Source: Roridomyces roridus | Taxonomy: Eukaryota > Basidiomycota > Agaricomycetes > Agaricales > Mycenaceae | Direction of reading: 5' to 3' | DNA length: 64,000 nt | Assembly (NCBI GenBank): GCA_029378245.1 | Contig: JARKIF010000060.1 | Coordinates: forward strand, 62,001 to 126,000 | Shown: positions 33,430-45,100 of the stretch, piece after piece | How the letters are laid out: the number at the start of each line of letters is the position of its first letter | Numbering within the stretch: the first letter of the stretch is position 1 | The notes under the pieces: generated by a model | Told to the model about the DNA's origin: nothing | What the model saw: the letters and a program-made list of their open reading frames with translations, nothing else | Database searches by the model: none | Program-made: the position numbers and the translations under genes

Positions 33430-34860
33430 TAGGCATCGCAATACATATGCGGCGACGCCCAGAGAGTCAGGCGCTTGATTGCTCTATGATTAGAATAAAG
33501 AATGCGAATCGAACATTCAAATGAACCGTGGGAGGCGATTCCGTCAACAATGACCCGTCATCAACGCAATGTGGGAACGTTGATGCGATGTTATCCGATT
33601 AGAATTGTTCCTCGCACTGGCGCAACTGCGGAAAAAAAATCAGAGAACGATCCAGCCAAATGAAATTTAAATGAACAGGACTGGGGGAAAATCTCATATC
33701 GCCCACTAAGCCACTGCAGGAGTCGAACCCGTGCCTGCCTCAACAGTTGAATCGAACTGGGACATGTCAAAACAGCTACTGGCACAGAGGACCAAATTGA
33801 ACGGAAGCCGTGCTCGGTGGCCTCACCAAGCTCATGGAAGGAGATGCTGAGGGATGGAATCGAACACCCAATTGAACCGTGAGAATTGATGCTGTCACTA
33901 AAAAATAATCGGCGGCAAATCGGCGGTTTTTTCACAGAAGCAAAAAAGGAGAGTACCGGAGGCCTAAAGGCGTCACCGGCCCGGGAGTCGAACCCAGCCG
34001 CCGCCCACGTCCAGCAGCCGTAATCCGGGCCTTCAAGATTCTTCTCCTGCGAGAGTATTCCCTTGCAATCTCGTGCACTCATCGCAAATCCATCGAGTGG
34101 CAGCTTGAATCTGGAAGGAATTCAGAATAGAACAAAATTGAATGACATGCACGATGGTCATCGGATTCTCAACTGGCAAACTGGTATCCTTGCCGCCACA
34201 AGCACGACATGTCGAGAAAACGAAATGAGAAGGCTGTCCTGTACACGTGACTGTCCGAAATGCGCAAAAATCCATGAGCCCCAAACGCATGGCCGCGGGA
34301 AGAGTGGAACCTTGGCCGTTGCCTAGATTTAGTTGCAACCTCCATACGCCATGGGCAACTTAACATACTTGACATTTCACTGGCCATTTCGGTCGGCAAT
34401 CGCCCGCGAATTTTGGCGCAAAGCACCTGGGCTTCTCTCGAACCGGATTCACACTGAACCGTGGGAATTCCTGCTAGCGTGATGACCAGCGATTAATCCG
34501 AACTGTGGCAGATCGTGAATTCCTCAATCTCCTCTTGGCCTGCGTCTCTCTGCCGCCAAAACCGCGATATGACTCTGGCTCAGCAAGAAATGAAAAGATT
34601 CTGCTTGAATACAGTGCACAAACATAAACCTCGATCGTGCTATGTAGGCACGGGGAGTCGAACCCGGATTCCTCTTAGTGTGACCGATCGCAACATGCCT
34701 GGTCTGTGGGGACAGCTTCCAAACACGAAGATCCTACTTTCATTTCACATTCTCGGGTAGTATCTGGGTCGTGGACCTCCATTTGGCTCCAATCGCAATT
34801 ATCGAACACAGATCGAACATCCAATTGAACCGTGGCAATGCATATTAGATAAGACAATCA
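33430..34860 (-). repeat. Cluster of tRNA-like Pol III box-B motifs and a shared 30-bp repeat
   Basis: Read on the minus strand, GGTTCGACTCC-type box-B sequences occur at about 33718, 33978 and 34656, with weaker ones at 33850 and 34437. A second motif on the plus strand, CGAACATCCAATTGAACCGT with variants, recurs at about 33512, 33858, 34446 and 34812. None folds into a complete tRNA: acceptor arms do not match and spacing is wrong. These look like relics of a tRNA-derived SINE family or decayed tRNA genes. No protein gene is evident between 33125 and 35180. Confidence 0.5.
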
Positions 34861-35180
34861 AGTCACCTGATCGGGCCGCTGACCGAGCAATGCTACTACA
34901 GAGAAGTGAGGTGTGCTGGTCCCGTGCCAGCTCAATGACATTTCTGATGTGTGGATCTCTTGAGCGCCAGCTCAACGTTCAACTTCCGCTTGTTTGCCCG
35001 CTTATCACTTGATGTGATGGCGGTGTCGGAACACCGCATCACCGCATCACCGATCGCGACTATCGATTCCTTGGCTTCCAATTCCAAGTATGCACAGCAA
35101 AAAGGCTGTTCTCGACTGCTTATAAAGTGCAAGTCGATACCCCGTCGACAAAATCAAATTCCTCCTCGACCTCGTGCCCA

Positions 35181-36477
35181 ATGCCCGTCATCACTATCTT
35201 CACCGCGACCGGAACACAAGGTGAGTCCCGTCCAACATCGAAGCCTCGCACACGATGTCACTATTGTTCTCTACCAGGCTCCTCCGTTCTCGAAGCCGTT
35301 CTCCGAGACGGTAGATACACCCCACGCGCCGTGACCCGCAAGCTCGACTCCCCCGCCGCCAAAGCACTCATCTCGCGCGGCATCGAAGTTGTCGAGGGGA
35401 ATATGTGGGACAGGGAGAGCGTGAAGCGCGCTATGAGGGGGAGCGAAGCTGTCTTCGGGGTGCGTACATTCTGCAGCAGATTCGATCCTCGTGCGTTGAC
35501 ATTCCGCAGAACACGAATTTCTGGGACCCTGAGGTGTTTCCTGCGGACCCGCAAGGCAAGGGGGAGGTCGTCCAGGGCAAGAATCTCGTCGATGCTGCCA
35601 AGGAGGAGGGAGTCAAGTTCTTTATTTGGAGGTAGCCCTTGTCTCTCCAATGACCGATATGCCGCTAAACTATGCATTCATTACACAGCTCCCTTCCCAG
35701 CGCCACGAAAGCCTCCAACGGCGTCTTCACGCATGCGTATCACGTTGACAGTAAGAGGCCGTTTCTCCCCGGGCTACTCGGCGCTCACTTGTAACGTAAC
35801 TCAGATAAAGCCATAATCGCAGACTACCTGAAAGAATCCGGCGTCCCCTTCGCCGTTCTGATAACAGCTTGGTTCCCCGAAAATCTGTGGAAGTACGTGC
35901 CCAAATTCACATCCAATTTTCTCACCCACTGACTCCAAATGCATGTCTAGCTTCAACCTCCTCGCAAAAACCGACACAGGGTACAGCATCACCGTGCCAA
36001 CATGGGGCCCAGACAACATCCAACGCTCGACTTGGGTGGGACACGACCTCGGGAACGCCGCCGTCGCGCTCCTCACCAATTACACTGATCCGAGCAAGGA
36101 GGTGTTGGGCAAGTCCTTCCAAGCGATTAGCTTTACGTTCAAGTATCCCGAGTTGGTGAAGGCGCTTTCGAAAGGCACGTCCGAGTCTGAATATGGCTTT
36201 CATGTGGCTAACGGATGTGCTGTAGCTATCGGCAAGGAGGTTGTTTTCATCTCCCCAGAGACCACGGGCTCACCAGAGTATGACGAACAGGTGCGATTGA
36301 ACTTTCTCTCCTCCTTTTCTAATTAAACTGTTCTCTTCGGTGAAGTTCCTCGTTCAAACAAAATACCCTTTATACGGAGATACGCCGGTCCCGAACCCCG
36401 AACTCGTTGCGCTGGGGGTGGAGTTTGGGTCGTTGGAAGAGTTTATCAGTACTGAGGTTGTAAAAAGGTTTTCGTAG
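35181..36477 (+). CDS. NmrA-like NAD(P)-binding protein (gene A)
   Basis: Seven exons from ATG at 35181. Exon 1 (MPVITIFTATGTQ) splices into GSSVLEAVLRDGRYTPRAVT, giving the Rossmann glycine motif GTQGSSV after a first strand. Further blocks are ISRGIEVVEGNMWDRESVKR, NTNFWDPEVFPADPQGKGEV, FIWSSLPSATKASNGVFTHA, IIADYLKESGVPFAVLITAW and SITVPTWGPDNIQRSTWVGH. The C-terminus is GVEFGSLEEFISTEVVKRFS. Layout and length (about 320 aa) fit the NmrA/HSCARG group, which senses NADP(H) redox state or acts as an atypical reductase in the cytosol or nucleus. The 3' end, with its flanking tRNA-like sequence, is partly repeated at 41885-42190. Confidence 0.88.
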
Positions 36478-36559
36478 AAGGGGTCGAGGAACCGTACCAG
36501 TGTGTGAAGGATTGGACTGGTAGAAGAAAAATGTGACCAAGATGAAATAAGAATTGGAC

Positions 36560-36870
36560 CAACCTATGCTCCGACAGGAATCGAACCGGTGGACTCGAAG
36601 CGCATCTCACTGCTTCCTCTCAAGTTCAAGTCCCTGGCTGGGTATCCACAGACAGAGCTCTAGACCATCTGACGATACAAGTATGTAGATGATTAGAGGT
36701 ATCCACTCAGATGAGGTCAAGCCTGCGCGCCAGGACACAATTCGAAGAAAAAGCGTCCTCGACCGCATTATGTGTTCCGCGAGGAATTGAACCCCCTGTC
36801 GACCACATCGTCCCTCGTTCGAAGCACTGGCATTTACAATGACACTAACGATGAGTCATCTGATGAATGG
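36560..36870 (-). repeat. Two tRNA-like units downstream of NmrA gene A
   Basis: On the minus strand, CCGGTTCGATTCC at about 36570 and GGGGTTCAATTCC at about 36783 fit box B. The first is followed by a plausible 3' acceptor strand (CGGAGCA) and preceded, about 100 bp upstream, by TCAGATGGTCTAGAGC, which fits box A. The distance is too long for a normal tRNA without an intron, and the matching 5' acceptor is missing. The first unit also occurs at 42015-42125. Confidence 0.45.
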
Positions 36871-36930
36871 TTGAATTCCGGGGGTTCCAATTAGTCAGAT
36901 TGATTGTTCGGTTATCCGGGTGATCACTCG

Positions 36931-36937
36931 TATATAA
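36931..36937 (+). promoter_or_regulatory. TATA box of gene B
   Basis: TATATAA lies 32 bp before the ATG at 36969, which itself sits in a perfect GCCACCATG context. Confidence 0.55.
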
Positions 36938-36968
36938 GCCACATCACTTCTGAGACAGAGCGGCCACC

Positions 36969-37920
36969 ATGACGATCCTCCTCACAGGCGCAACTGGAAA
37001 GACCGCGACACCTCTCGCAAAGCTGCTGCTGGCCTCAAATCACCCGCTCCTCCTGGCCACCCGCAGCGGACGCGTCCCCGCCCCATTCACTGGCGTGCCT
37101 TTCGACTGGTTCGACTCAACAACACACCGCAACCCATTTGACGCCGCCACGGCCAACGGATCGCCCATAGACCGTGTGTACCTTGTCGCGCCGAGTACGC
37201 CCGATACGCTCGGCGTGATGCGCCCATTTATCGAATTGGCGCGGGACAAGGGGGTGAGGAGGTTCGTGCTTTTGAGTGCTGGGATTTTGGAACCAGGGGG
37301 CGAGGCGATGGGGAAGGTGCATGAGTATTTGAGTGAGTTGCCGGGGGTGGAGTTTTGCGCGTTGAGGCCATCGTGGTTCTTTGGTGCGTATCGTCTTTAT
37401 CTTTTTACCTGGATCCATCAATGAATGAGAATACAGACAACTGGACAACCCAGTACGCCGACCGGATCAAATCGCACGATGATATCGTTGGCGCCGCCAA
37501 GGACGGCAAGATCGGCTGGGTGTCGCCGCAAGATATCGCTGATGTTGCGTTCAAGGCTCTCGTCGACGATCAAATCCAACATGACAATCCGATTATCGTT
37601 GGGCCAGAGTTGTTCACATACGATCAGGTCCGTCAATCCAACTCCTCTCTTAGTGCAATGCTGATGCCGGGAATCAGATCGCTGCTATGCTATCTGAGAT
37701 TGTGGGACGAGATATCAAGCACACGAGACTTTCAGACGACGAGTTCACTCAGGCCTGTGTTGAACGCGGCATGCCGTTGGAATATGCCCGCATCATGGTG
37801 GCTTTGGATGGATTCATCTCACTCGGTGCTGAGGAGAGGTTGTTCGAGAAAGCAGACGTCGTGGGGAAGCGGAGACTTCGTGATTTCCTAGAAACGAATC
37901 AGCAGGTGTTCATAAAGTGA
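36969..37920 (+). CDS. NmrA/EasG-type NAD(P)-binding oxidoreductase (gene B)
   Basis: Three exons: 36969 to about 37384, then DNWTTQYADRIKSHDDIVG, then IAAMLSEIVGRDIKHTRLSD to the stop at 37920. The start is MTILLTGATGKTATPLAKLL, with the Rossmann motif GATGKT. It continues PIDRVYLVAPSTPDTLGVMR, RRFVLLSAGILEPGGEAMG and VEFCALRPSWFF. The middle exon has GKIGWVSPQDIADVAFKALV. This order matches the family that includes festuclavine/agroclavine dehydrogenases, which in basidiomycetes is widespread and mostly of unknown substrate. No prenyltransferase or other ergot gene is seen, so a role in alkaloids is not supported. Its last exon plus the following gene are copied at 45880-46600. Confidence 0.88.
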
Positions 37921-38011
37921 ACCAATCATAATGTGCCGGAAGCCGAAGAAGCCATCACATCAATCAATCAGAGTCTAGACTCCCTTTGTCTTCCCTTTGT
38001 TCCCTACATCC

Positions 38012-38552
38012 ATGTGCCCCTTCTGCGGGAGTGCGTACCATGCGCCCTCTACCTCGGATCCTCGACCCATGTCCGAACTGCGTCTCACCGAGGCCGAATA
38101 CAAGGAATACAAGAGCCACAACGCCTCCGATCATGTACACCAGGATGGCTGACGGGAAAGATGCACTGGTTCTGCGCGTCGTGGGCTTCAACGACGATAC
38201 CAAGGCCGTTCGTGGGTGTAACCCCGATGGTCACGAGTACGTCGAGGTGCCGTTGTCCATGATGGACAGTATGGTGCGCATCCTTCGTCGATCGCTCAAT
38301 GTGCCCTCTGATTGCATCCCCTTACGTCGAAATGGATTGCTCAGCGCATCGAGGACAAAATACAAGTCGCGCTCCACCACTGGGTGAGTGCGATTGGAGT
38401 GCGGCGTCGCTCTTTCAATCCATACCATGCTCATGTGAACACGTGCGCGGTCAGTCCCTTGCCACCGCGGACGGAAGTTATCAACAAATGATGCACCCGC
38501 CCATGGACTGTTGTATGTGGAAAAGCTGTCTGCCGTTGATGTGAATGACACG
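38012..38552 (+). pseudogene. Frame-shifted copy of the small CPFCGS protein gene
   Basis: The ATG at 38012 starts MCPFCGSAYHAPSTSDPRPM, then SELRLTEAEYKEYKSHNASD. Here two bases present in the copy at 46123 are missing (GATCATG against GATACCATG at about 38131), so the frame soon meets TGA. Downstream blocks survive in other frames: RVVGFNDDTKAV, WIAQRIEDKIQVALHHW and SLATADG. It lies directly behind gene B, just as the other copy lies behind a gene B remnant. Confidence 0.7.
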
Positions 38553-38791
38553 AGTGTTGATCCGCGTGTGTTATGATCCGGGACGATAGCGCCGAATTTA
38601 CAGTCAAAGTCAAGTCAAAGTTGATTCAAAGTGAAATACTAATATACACAGGCTTCCAAAAGGCACGAGGAAACACTGCAAAACAGTGAACATTCAGAAA
38701 GCACATCTCCATTCAAGAGAAGTTGAAGCTCTCAAAATTGAACCTACGGATCGGTCAGCTGCCAATCCAAGGATCTTTAAATTCCACAGAC

Positions 38792-39097
38792 TCACCCAGG
38801 AGGTGCATTAGCACAACCGGACCCACTCCCCTTCACAACCTGCGCACTATTAGTGCATTCATCGGGCTTGCCGCTCAACACGAAGAAGTTGGCATGGTGA
38901 GGGACGCCGGAGAAGCTGATGGACTTGGCGGACCCGCCGTTCTTCAGGAAGACGCAGTCGCCCGCTTTGGCATTCGGACTGCGGGCGATGATTTCACCGG
39001 TGCAATTTGCGCGGGCGTGCCACACAAAGTCTGCACCGAGGACGGGGGAGACAGCGACGAGGATCGTGCTGGTGAGGAGGCCGAGGTTGAATTGCAT
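38792..39097 (-). CDS. Small secreted cysteine-containing protein (101 aa)
   Basis: Single exon from ATG at 39097. MQFNLGLLTSTILVAVSPVLG is a clear signal peptide. The mature part of about 80 residues has four Cys (NCTGEI, GDCVFL, DECTNS, GCANAPPG) and Gly/Ser-rich loops, with no membrane segment. It resembles the small secreted proteins common in plant-associated and saprotrophic basidiomycetes. The role cannot be told from sequence. Confidence 0.8.
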   Translation of the reverse strand: MQFNLGLLTSTILVAVSPVLGADFVWHARANCTGEIIARSPNAKAGDCVFLKNGGSAKSISFSGVPHHANFFVLSGKPDECTNSAQVVKGSGSGCANAPPG

Positions 39098-39199
39098 TCT
39101 GGAGCAGGGGTAAGCAGTCAGTGATATTCGAAAAAGAGACAACCCGCCTGATTTGAGGATGAGCAGAGGATTAGTGGATGGGTTAAAGCTCTGTACCAC

Positions 39200-40405
39200 A
39201 GGGCGTATTTATTCGTTTTTTGAACACCTGGCCGAAATTGGACTTTGAACAAGCATCGCTGTGCTTTTTCAACTTTCGGTTACATAAAGGCGATGAGAGA
39301 TGCGATCCCGCGACCACAATCAAGTTGAACCAAGTAACAACCGCTCTTTATGCTATCCTGAATCAACAATGGAGTACCCTGCAGTCAAATAGGGCATATT
39401 CGAGCCACAGATGACTATTCTCACTGCCTCGGGCCTAAGTACTTTGTGGAGATGAAACGAGTCCCGCTGAGAATCTTAAATTTGCTTTCAGCTTCAGCTG
39501 TCGAACTCCCCGGGCTTGCTTCACGGCTTCGGTCTGAATCATCGACGCCACTCGGAGCACCCACACAGTGACGCGTACAGCGGGGGAGTGCGGTACTCTT
39601 GGGGCAGAACGACATATTTCGTGAACGTGGATCAGCGAGCAAAGATTCGTGGAGCAAATGGCAGGGTGTCTGGCCGCATTGAGGTAAATACAATACAGTT
39701 CGGCATGAGATGAGCTATCCAAAACTCCCAGAGATACACTGAAAGTGCCACTATGCAGTGCGATGGCTGCCGGTAACCCGCACTGGAAGAGAGGTGTGCT
39801 GGAGTCACTCCGTTGGATTCGGGTCTTCTACTTATAATGAATCGCCAGGGAGTATTCCATTCTGATTCCATTCGTACAGCGTTCAAAATCCGACAGGAAC
39901 CTATTGAAGGCAAGGCTCCTTTGGCTTTTGCCTGCCGTGTCACTTTCTGTCCGCCAGAGTCTGTGGGGCTGGTCGAGTAGGTATCCAACTATGTATGTCT
40001 GGGCGTCGGGCGATCAAGTACAACCAAAGTCCATCTCTGGCCTCATGATTAGCCATTTCAGGTTCATCTGCGGGAACAGGTACGGTGCACGCAGATTACT
40101 AATCAGGAAAAATTCACTTGGCCATGGAGGGTAATGTAAGCAACATAGAGCAGGTAGTGCTGTCAACTGCCCCCTAGTTTATAGGCGTATGTAGTTGAGC
40201 CCTTGAATTATATTTGACTACAATGATCTACATTTCTTGGCAGGTGATCTATGTCAAGTCAGAGCTCTGTACGGCTGTAGCTGTACATCAACCAATGTAG
40301 AGCAGGGTAATCACACTTGAATTGCCATATTCAAAGCTCAACTCATTTACTCAGGGAGGGCACAAAAGGGATAGGAAAAACAAATAAATATTAGCGCAGC
40401 TGTCA
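39200..40405. other. Gene-poor region, no gene seen
   Basis: ORFs are short and without domains. AT-rich words around 40150-40330 (GTAGTTGAGCCC; CTGTACGGCTGTAGCTGTAC) hint at an old repeat, but I could not define ends. Confidence 0.35.
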
Positions 40406-40408
40406 TAT

Positions 40409-41391
40409 CTATCTAGTCGTCGTTGTGTGCATCCTCGGCACCCATCTCAACAACTTCATCGGCTTCATCCTCCCCGCCCCCCCTACCTGGAACTCCTGGA
40501 ACTCCTTCAACGCGCATAGGACAGACCATGACACCGACAGCAACGTCACGATGTCAAACGACAAACAACACGGGCTGCTTGCAGGCTGCCATCGGGAAAG
40601 TGAAGGAAACGACAAGACGGGAGGTGTCAAGTTGTGGAAGGTGGAACGGATGGGTGTGAATGGCAACAACGATGACGGCGGGGAGAGGGTGACGACACCC
40701 GTGACGGCAGAGACAGAGTAGCAATTGGTGAAGAGTCCCAGGGCCCGAAGTGGAGACTGAGATGAACAACAAGTGGGCTGGAAGCTTGAAGTTTGACTAT
40801 TCCAACAACTTGGCTTGATTGATGCGTGGAGACTGTTCTTGCTTGTGGATTTTGGTACACTGGGCGGTCTTCGATGCGCCACTGAAGGCGAGGTCGACAC
40901 TTGCGGTGCGCAAAAACTGGAGCACGAGGGGTGTGAGGAAGACGACCGCGAAATAATGGGAGTTGGAGTGGGAGAGAGAGGGATGTCGGCCGCCCCGAAC
41001 GAGTGACGAGAGTTGACGAGCCCGTGGATGACAGCGGTGAAGTATCGACCCCTGGCGACCACGGAAGGGATGGCGGCGATGCCAGCCAGAGTTCCCGTGG
41101 GAGGGCGGGCAGCGTGAGCTTGAGGCAAAGGACGAGGGGAGGGACGGCGGTGAGGGGAGATGGTGGGAAAAGAAGAAGAAGAAATGGCGCCACTCGGTTG
41201 CCATGTGAGTCATCTTTGCAACCCGACTGATCCGATCGGAGTCGAACGCCGAGGAAGACTTGGCAAATTTCAGATCCACCCAGGATCCACCCTTGAGTCT
41301 CCTGACATGTACCTATCTCCATGGGACCGCGCAGGTTTCCCGCATCCCCGCATGTGTGTCGGGTTGCCGTTCCACTCACTAGGCCGGCCAA
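40409..41391 (-). other. GC-rich stretch with overlapping open minus-strand frames, coding status unclear
   Basis: All three minus-strand frames stay open for 70-250 codons, which points to low stop density rather than one clear gene. Hydrophobic pieces such as SHYFAVVFLTPLVLQFLRTA-like text and CCLSFDIVTLLSVSWSVLCA could be membrane segments of an intron-rich gene. No family is recognised and no exon chain was convincing. Confidence 0.3.
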
Positions 41392-41884
41392 TTTTTCTCG
41401 TCATTTAATCTTGCTTCGCTGATTGTCTGCCTTCCTTTCTTGAATTTTGGATTCTCAATTAAAATCAAACAGGAAGTATTGCCAATGTCGGTGACATTTT
41501 CCCAGCTCACGGTCAGATAGCTGATGTAGATTGTAGTAGCAATGGCGCTGAGCAACACTGATCTACATCTCGCGGCGCATCAACTATCATGTCAATATTG
41601 GTTACAGAGCCGATGCCCGGAGCTATAATGAACTATGATGCGCATCATATCTCTGGCGGGCCGCAAATCCTTCGGCGATTTTTCCTGATGACTACCTCTG
41701 GACACTCATGACTCACCATTCGATTCGGGCATGATGTAGGGTTCGCTTTGATGCGCTTCCTCTATGCTGACGTCCTGGTCAAGGTTAGCTTAGTACTCGT
41801 CTACTTATTCGGCACGGGCTCGGGGAAGATGATATTCTGAGTCTGTCATCAATATCCAGTTTTCTGACAACCCAAGGCCCAAAC

Positions 41885-42190
41885 CCGACCTTCTAGTGTT
41901 CGGAGTGGAATTAGGGTCGTTGGAAGAGTTCAACAGGACTGATCTGGTGAAAAGGGGTCGAACAATCAAAATACTGTGAAGGATTCATGGAAGAAAATGT
42001 TCGAGACACCGTGGCGTTATGTCGTCCGAGAGGAATCGAACCCTGTCACTCGGAGAACATCGCAATTATTCCTCTCCTGTTGGAGCCCTGATCCCGTCTC
42101 CACTGAGCACTCAGATGAGGTCAGTCAGGTCTGCGTGCCAGGACAAAATTCGAGGCAAAAGTTTTTACCTGTAATGACCGTACCAATAAT
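41885..42190. repeat. Diverged duplicate of the 36410-36720 segment
   Basis: GGGTCGTTGGAAGAGTT at 41912 repeats the last coding part of NmrA gene A (36428). The following AAAAGG...GGGGTCGA, TGTGAAGGATT and, further on, the tRNA-like GAGGAATCGAACCCT unit follow in the same order. It is a partial copy carrying only the 3' end of gene A and its downstream flank. Confidence 0.7.
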
Positions 42191-42199
42191 GTAATGTGC

Positions 42200-45100
42200 C
42201 CAGTAATCCGTGGGATCTGCATTGTCCCGAGGCTCTAGTTATTATTGAGAGGTTTTATTTCCCGCCCTGTATTTCATTCTATTAATTAGTTTCTTTGTTT
42301 ACCACTGCTGCCCTTTCGACCAAAGGGTCAATCTGCGTAACAAGCACTTTTGTTTTGATGCACCATCCATCAGGCATCGATTGCCCATCAGTTCGGATTT
42401 TGCTGCTGATGAAAAAAAAAAAAAGTGGCGGTGCGTATAGCTCCCGTGCCGGATGCGACTCCCTCCCACCCTCGGCAGTTACCTTCTCGGCTGCGCCCGG
42501 CTCGGATTTGCTTCCACCCTCCGGCACTTCTCCGGCACATTCAAAACATTCAGGCGGCACATAATCTTGATGAGCCTGGGCTCTCGGCTGATATCGGCAC
42601 ACTTTTTTTTTTCATATCCCGGCGTCGTCGGGGAGCACGCGCATGCACGTCGGTCGTGTTATTCGTTGCCTCAGTGTTATGGTACCCTATTGCCCCGGGA
42701 TGTGACACCATGCTCAACATTAGAAACTCCTTGCCACAGTTTGTGCTCGGCCACGGAGAACGGGACCAACGGCGAGCTCAGAAACAAATGACGGCAGGTT
42801 AACCGACATCTGTCAACTGGTTGCTGCCTGTCATCGGCAGCAATTGTCCCGCAACCCATTCCTCGGACCTCCCGTTTCTCTGCTTCATCGCTGCACACAC
42901 ACATCCTCTTGCTGTAAATCCCTCCCGGCGTTTCTCTTGCGGTCGAGACTTCCACTCTCAATACACGGCTTTCCTGCGCACATCGGCCGGGTCCACCGAT
43001 CGGCCGCCTGTCATTTTGTCCCTTGCTTTCTGCGCGGCGATGGGCTGCGGGAAGGAGAAAGCTACGGGAGGTGGTCCACGGGGACGGAAGTGTGTTTCTA
43101 TGTGCAGGTGTGTGGATTTAATTCGTCGCTTGCTCTTCTCTGCTTACCAGGTCATCGCGCATTATCAATCAACATATCCGCATCCTCTCTGCGTTGTCTC
43201 TGCGGCTCATTTGCTGTCGGTATCCACCTCGACTCCACCGGCGCTCCCGTCGCTCGTAGGCGGCACTGTCACGTCTCGCTGTCGCTGCGTCCCTCGCTAC
43301 GGTTGATGCTCATTAGCCCCACTCGATTGCTACTGTACACTGCCGCTAACCGTCCGCAGCGAAGGGTCAATTGATTTGGAATTCAAGGCACACCGTACCG
43401 TGTATTCCTTTGGGCGTCCCATGGACAGGACGCGAGAACGGCGTTCGACGGCGCCGCTCAGTTGTGTGTCCGTCCCCTAGGTTTCCCTCATTAAGGTCAC
43501 AGGCATAGCATAGTCCTACAATACATCTACGTTGTTCTCCCTTGAATATGCCCTCTGGGTGTCAAATCCGCATGCTGAGAGGCCTTCAATGTAAACCCGA
43601 CACGTCCGATATATCCGAAACAGCCCAAAATGGGGGTTCGGCCACCTCGGGCGACGTTTTTCGCGTCCTGCACTCCACATTGCTCTCGGATGGTTCTGAG
43701 ATTCGGGAATCCTACACTTGGATTTATTTCTGATTTATGCATGATTTATTCAATATTTTTGGGGAACATTTTTTTCTTGGTGCAAAAAGTTGCACTTCGT
43801 TTCATCGCAAGCCCACCATCATCCAATCCATTTCTTGTCTCGCTCCCTCACACTTCTCATAAATCAGCAAAAATCTGGAAATAATCATGGGCACACCTTC
43901 GATCTATATATCCTCGAGGGCGCAATTCGTTCCACCTCAACATTGGCGTGAGGTGAGAAATTCGACCAACAGTGCCCGATTTCGAGGCAAATGTAGCATC
44001 ACACGAAAGTGATAACCATGGACGCGTTTCTTGTTCCCTCCCTCGGGCCTCATCCAGTTTACAAGTTCATCATGTCTTCTGACTATCAAAAAAAATCCAG
44101 GGCTGCCGGCATTCCTGTTCACTCAGAAATTCAAGTCGAACACGAGGCGTGGTGCCGTGGTGAGTGCGCGAGACACCCGTAGTGAGTGCGCGAGATTTTG
44201 CTGCTATAGCGTCATTTTCGACTCATTCGACAGCTTTGCGAGCTCAAGGCATGGAGGGCTTGCTGCATGAGGCCCGTGGAATTTGGAATGCGGCCGATAT
44301 ATATGACATTGGACCCTACACGCAAATTGTACACTACCAACTATCGAATGAGAGTCCGCGCCGAATCCAGGCACTCGGCACTAGAGGACACGCGACGCCA
44401 GCAAGCCCCGACGAAGAACAATGTCCTACGTCACCAGCGCAGCCGCCAGCTGCATCCACGATCCCATACGACACAACAGACGGCGTAGAGCCGAGCAGGG
44501 CGGATCGAGATATCGCTTGAGATATGCCGAACGGGAGGATGGGGGAACGGAAGGCACACCCCTCCACACGGGTTGTAACAGTGAGCACCGCATGGTGGTG
44601 TGGGCGCCTGCGCGGGGTCAAAAACGAGCCAGGGCGCAAAAAGTAAGTGACGCTGAACCCCCAGGTCGCACAGCCTGCCAGCAACGCCAGCCGTTGCGCC
44701 GCTAACACCATTTGCAGCCGCACGCGTGAATATGCAGCCCAGGAGTCACGGGATGCACGGGCGACGAGGGGCAAGCAGACGAAACCGAAGCGAAAGTCGG
44801 TGGGCCAGAAACGGAGCGACACCGCGGCATCCAGTGGGTTCTGCGAGGACCCAGAGGTGTAAGTCGCGGGCAACGGATCGTAGCAGGCAGAAGGTCCAGC
44901 GACGGGTGTAAAAACCAGCAGATTGGGCGCACCTAAATTCTGCCCCATGAGACAGTCCTCCCATCTGTGCTGCTCCAAAGAAGCTCTTCATTTGGTCTTG
45001 AAGTGTTGAGGCCAGGTCGGTAACACGGGCAGGCAGAGTGCAGAGAAGTGGGCAAAGGCGAGGCGGTAGAAGAAGAGACGCGCTGGCACCTATACCCGGT

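Noticed and set aside
33960..34030. tRNA with GGCCCGG/CCGGGCC acceptor arms
   Set aside because: The 3' acceptor would overlap the T-stem and the total length is only about 55 bases, so no cloverleaf forms.
36565..36690. Functional tRNA gene on the minus strand
   Set aside because: Box A and box B are present, but the 5' acceptor strand complementary to CGGAGCA is missing and the spacing is too long; better called tRNA-derived.
36969..37920. Ergot-alkaloid gene cluster around the EasG-type gene
   Set aside because: No prenyltransferase, oxidase or other pathway gene is nearby, and this oxidoreductase family is widespread in basidiomycetes.
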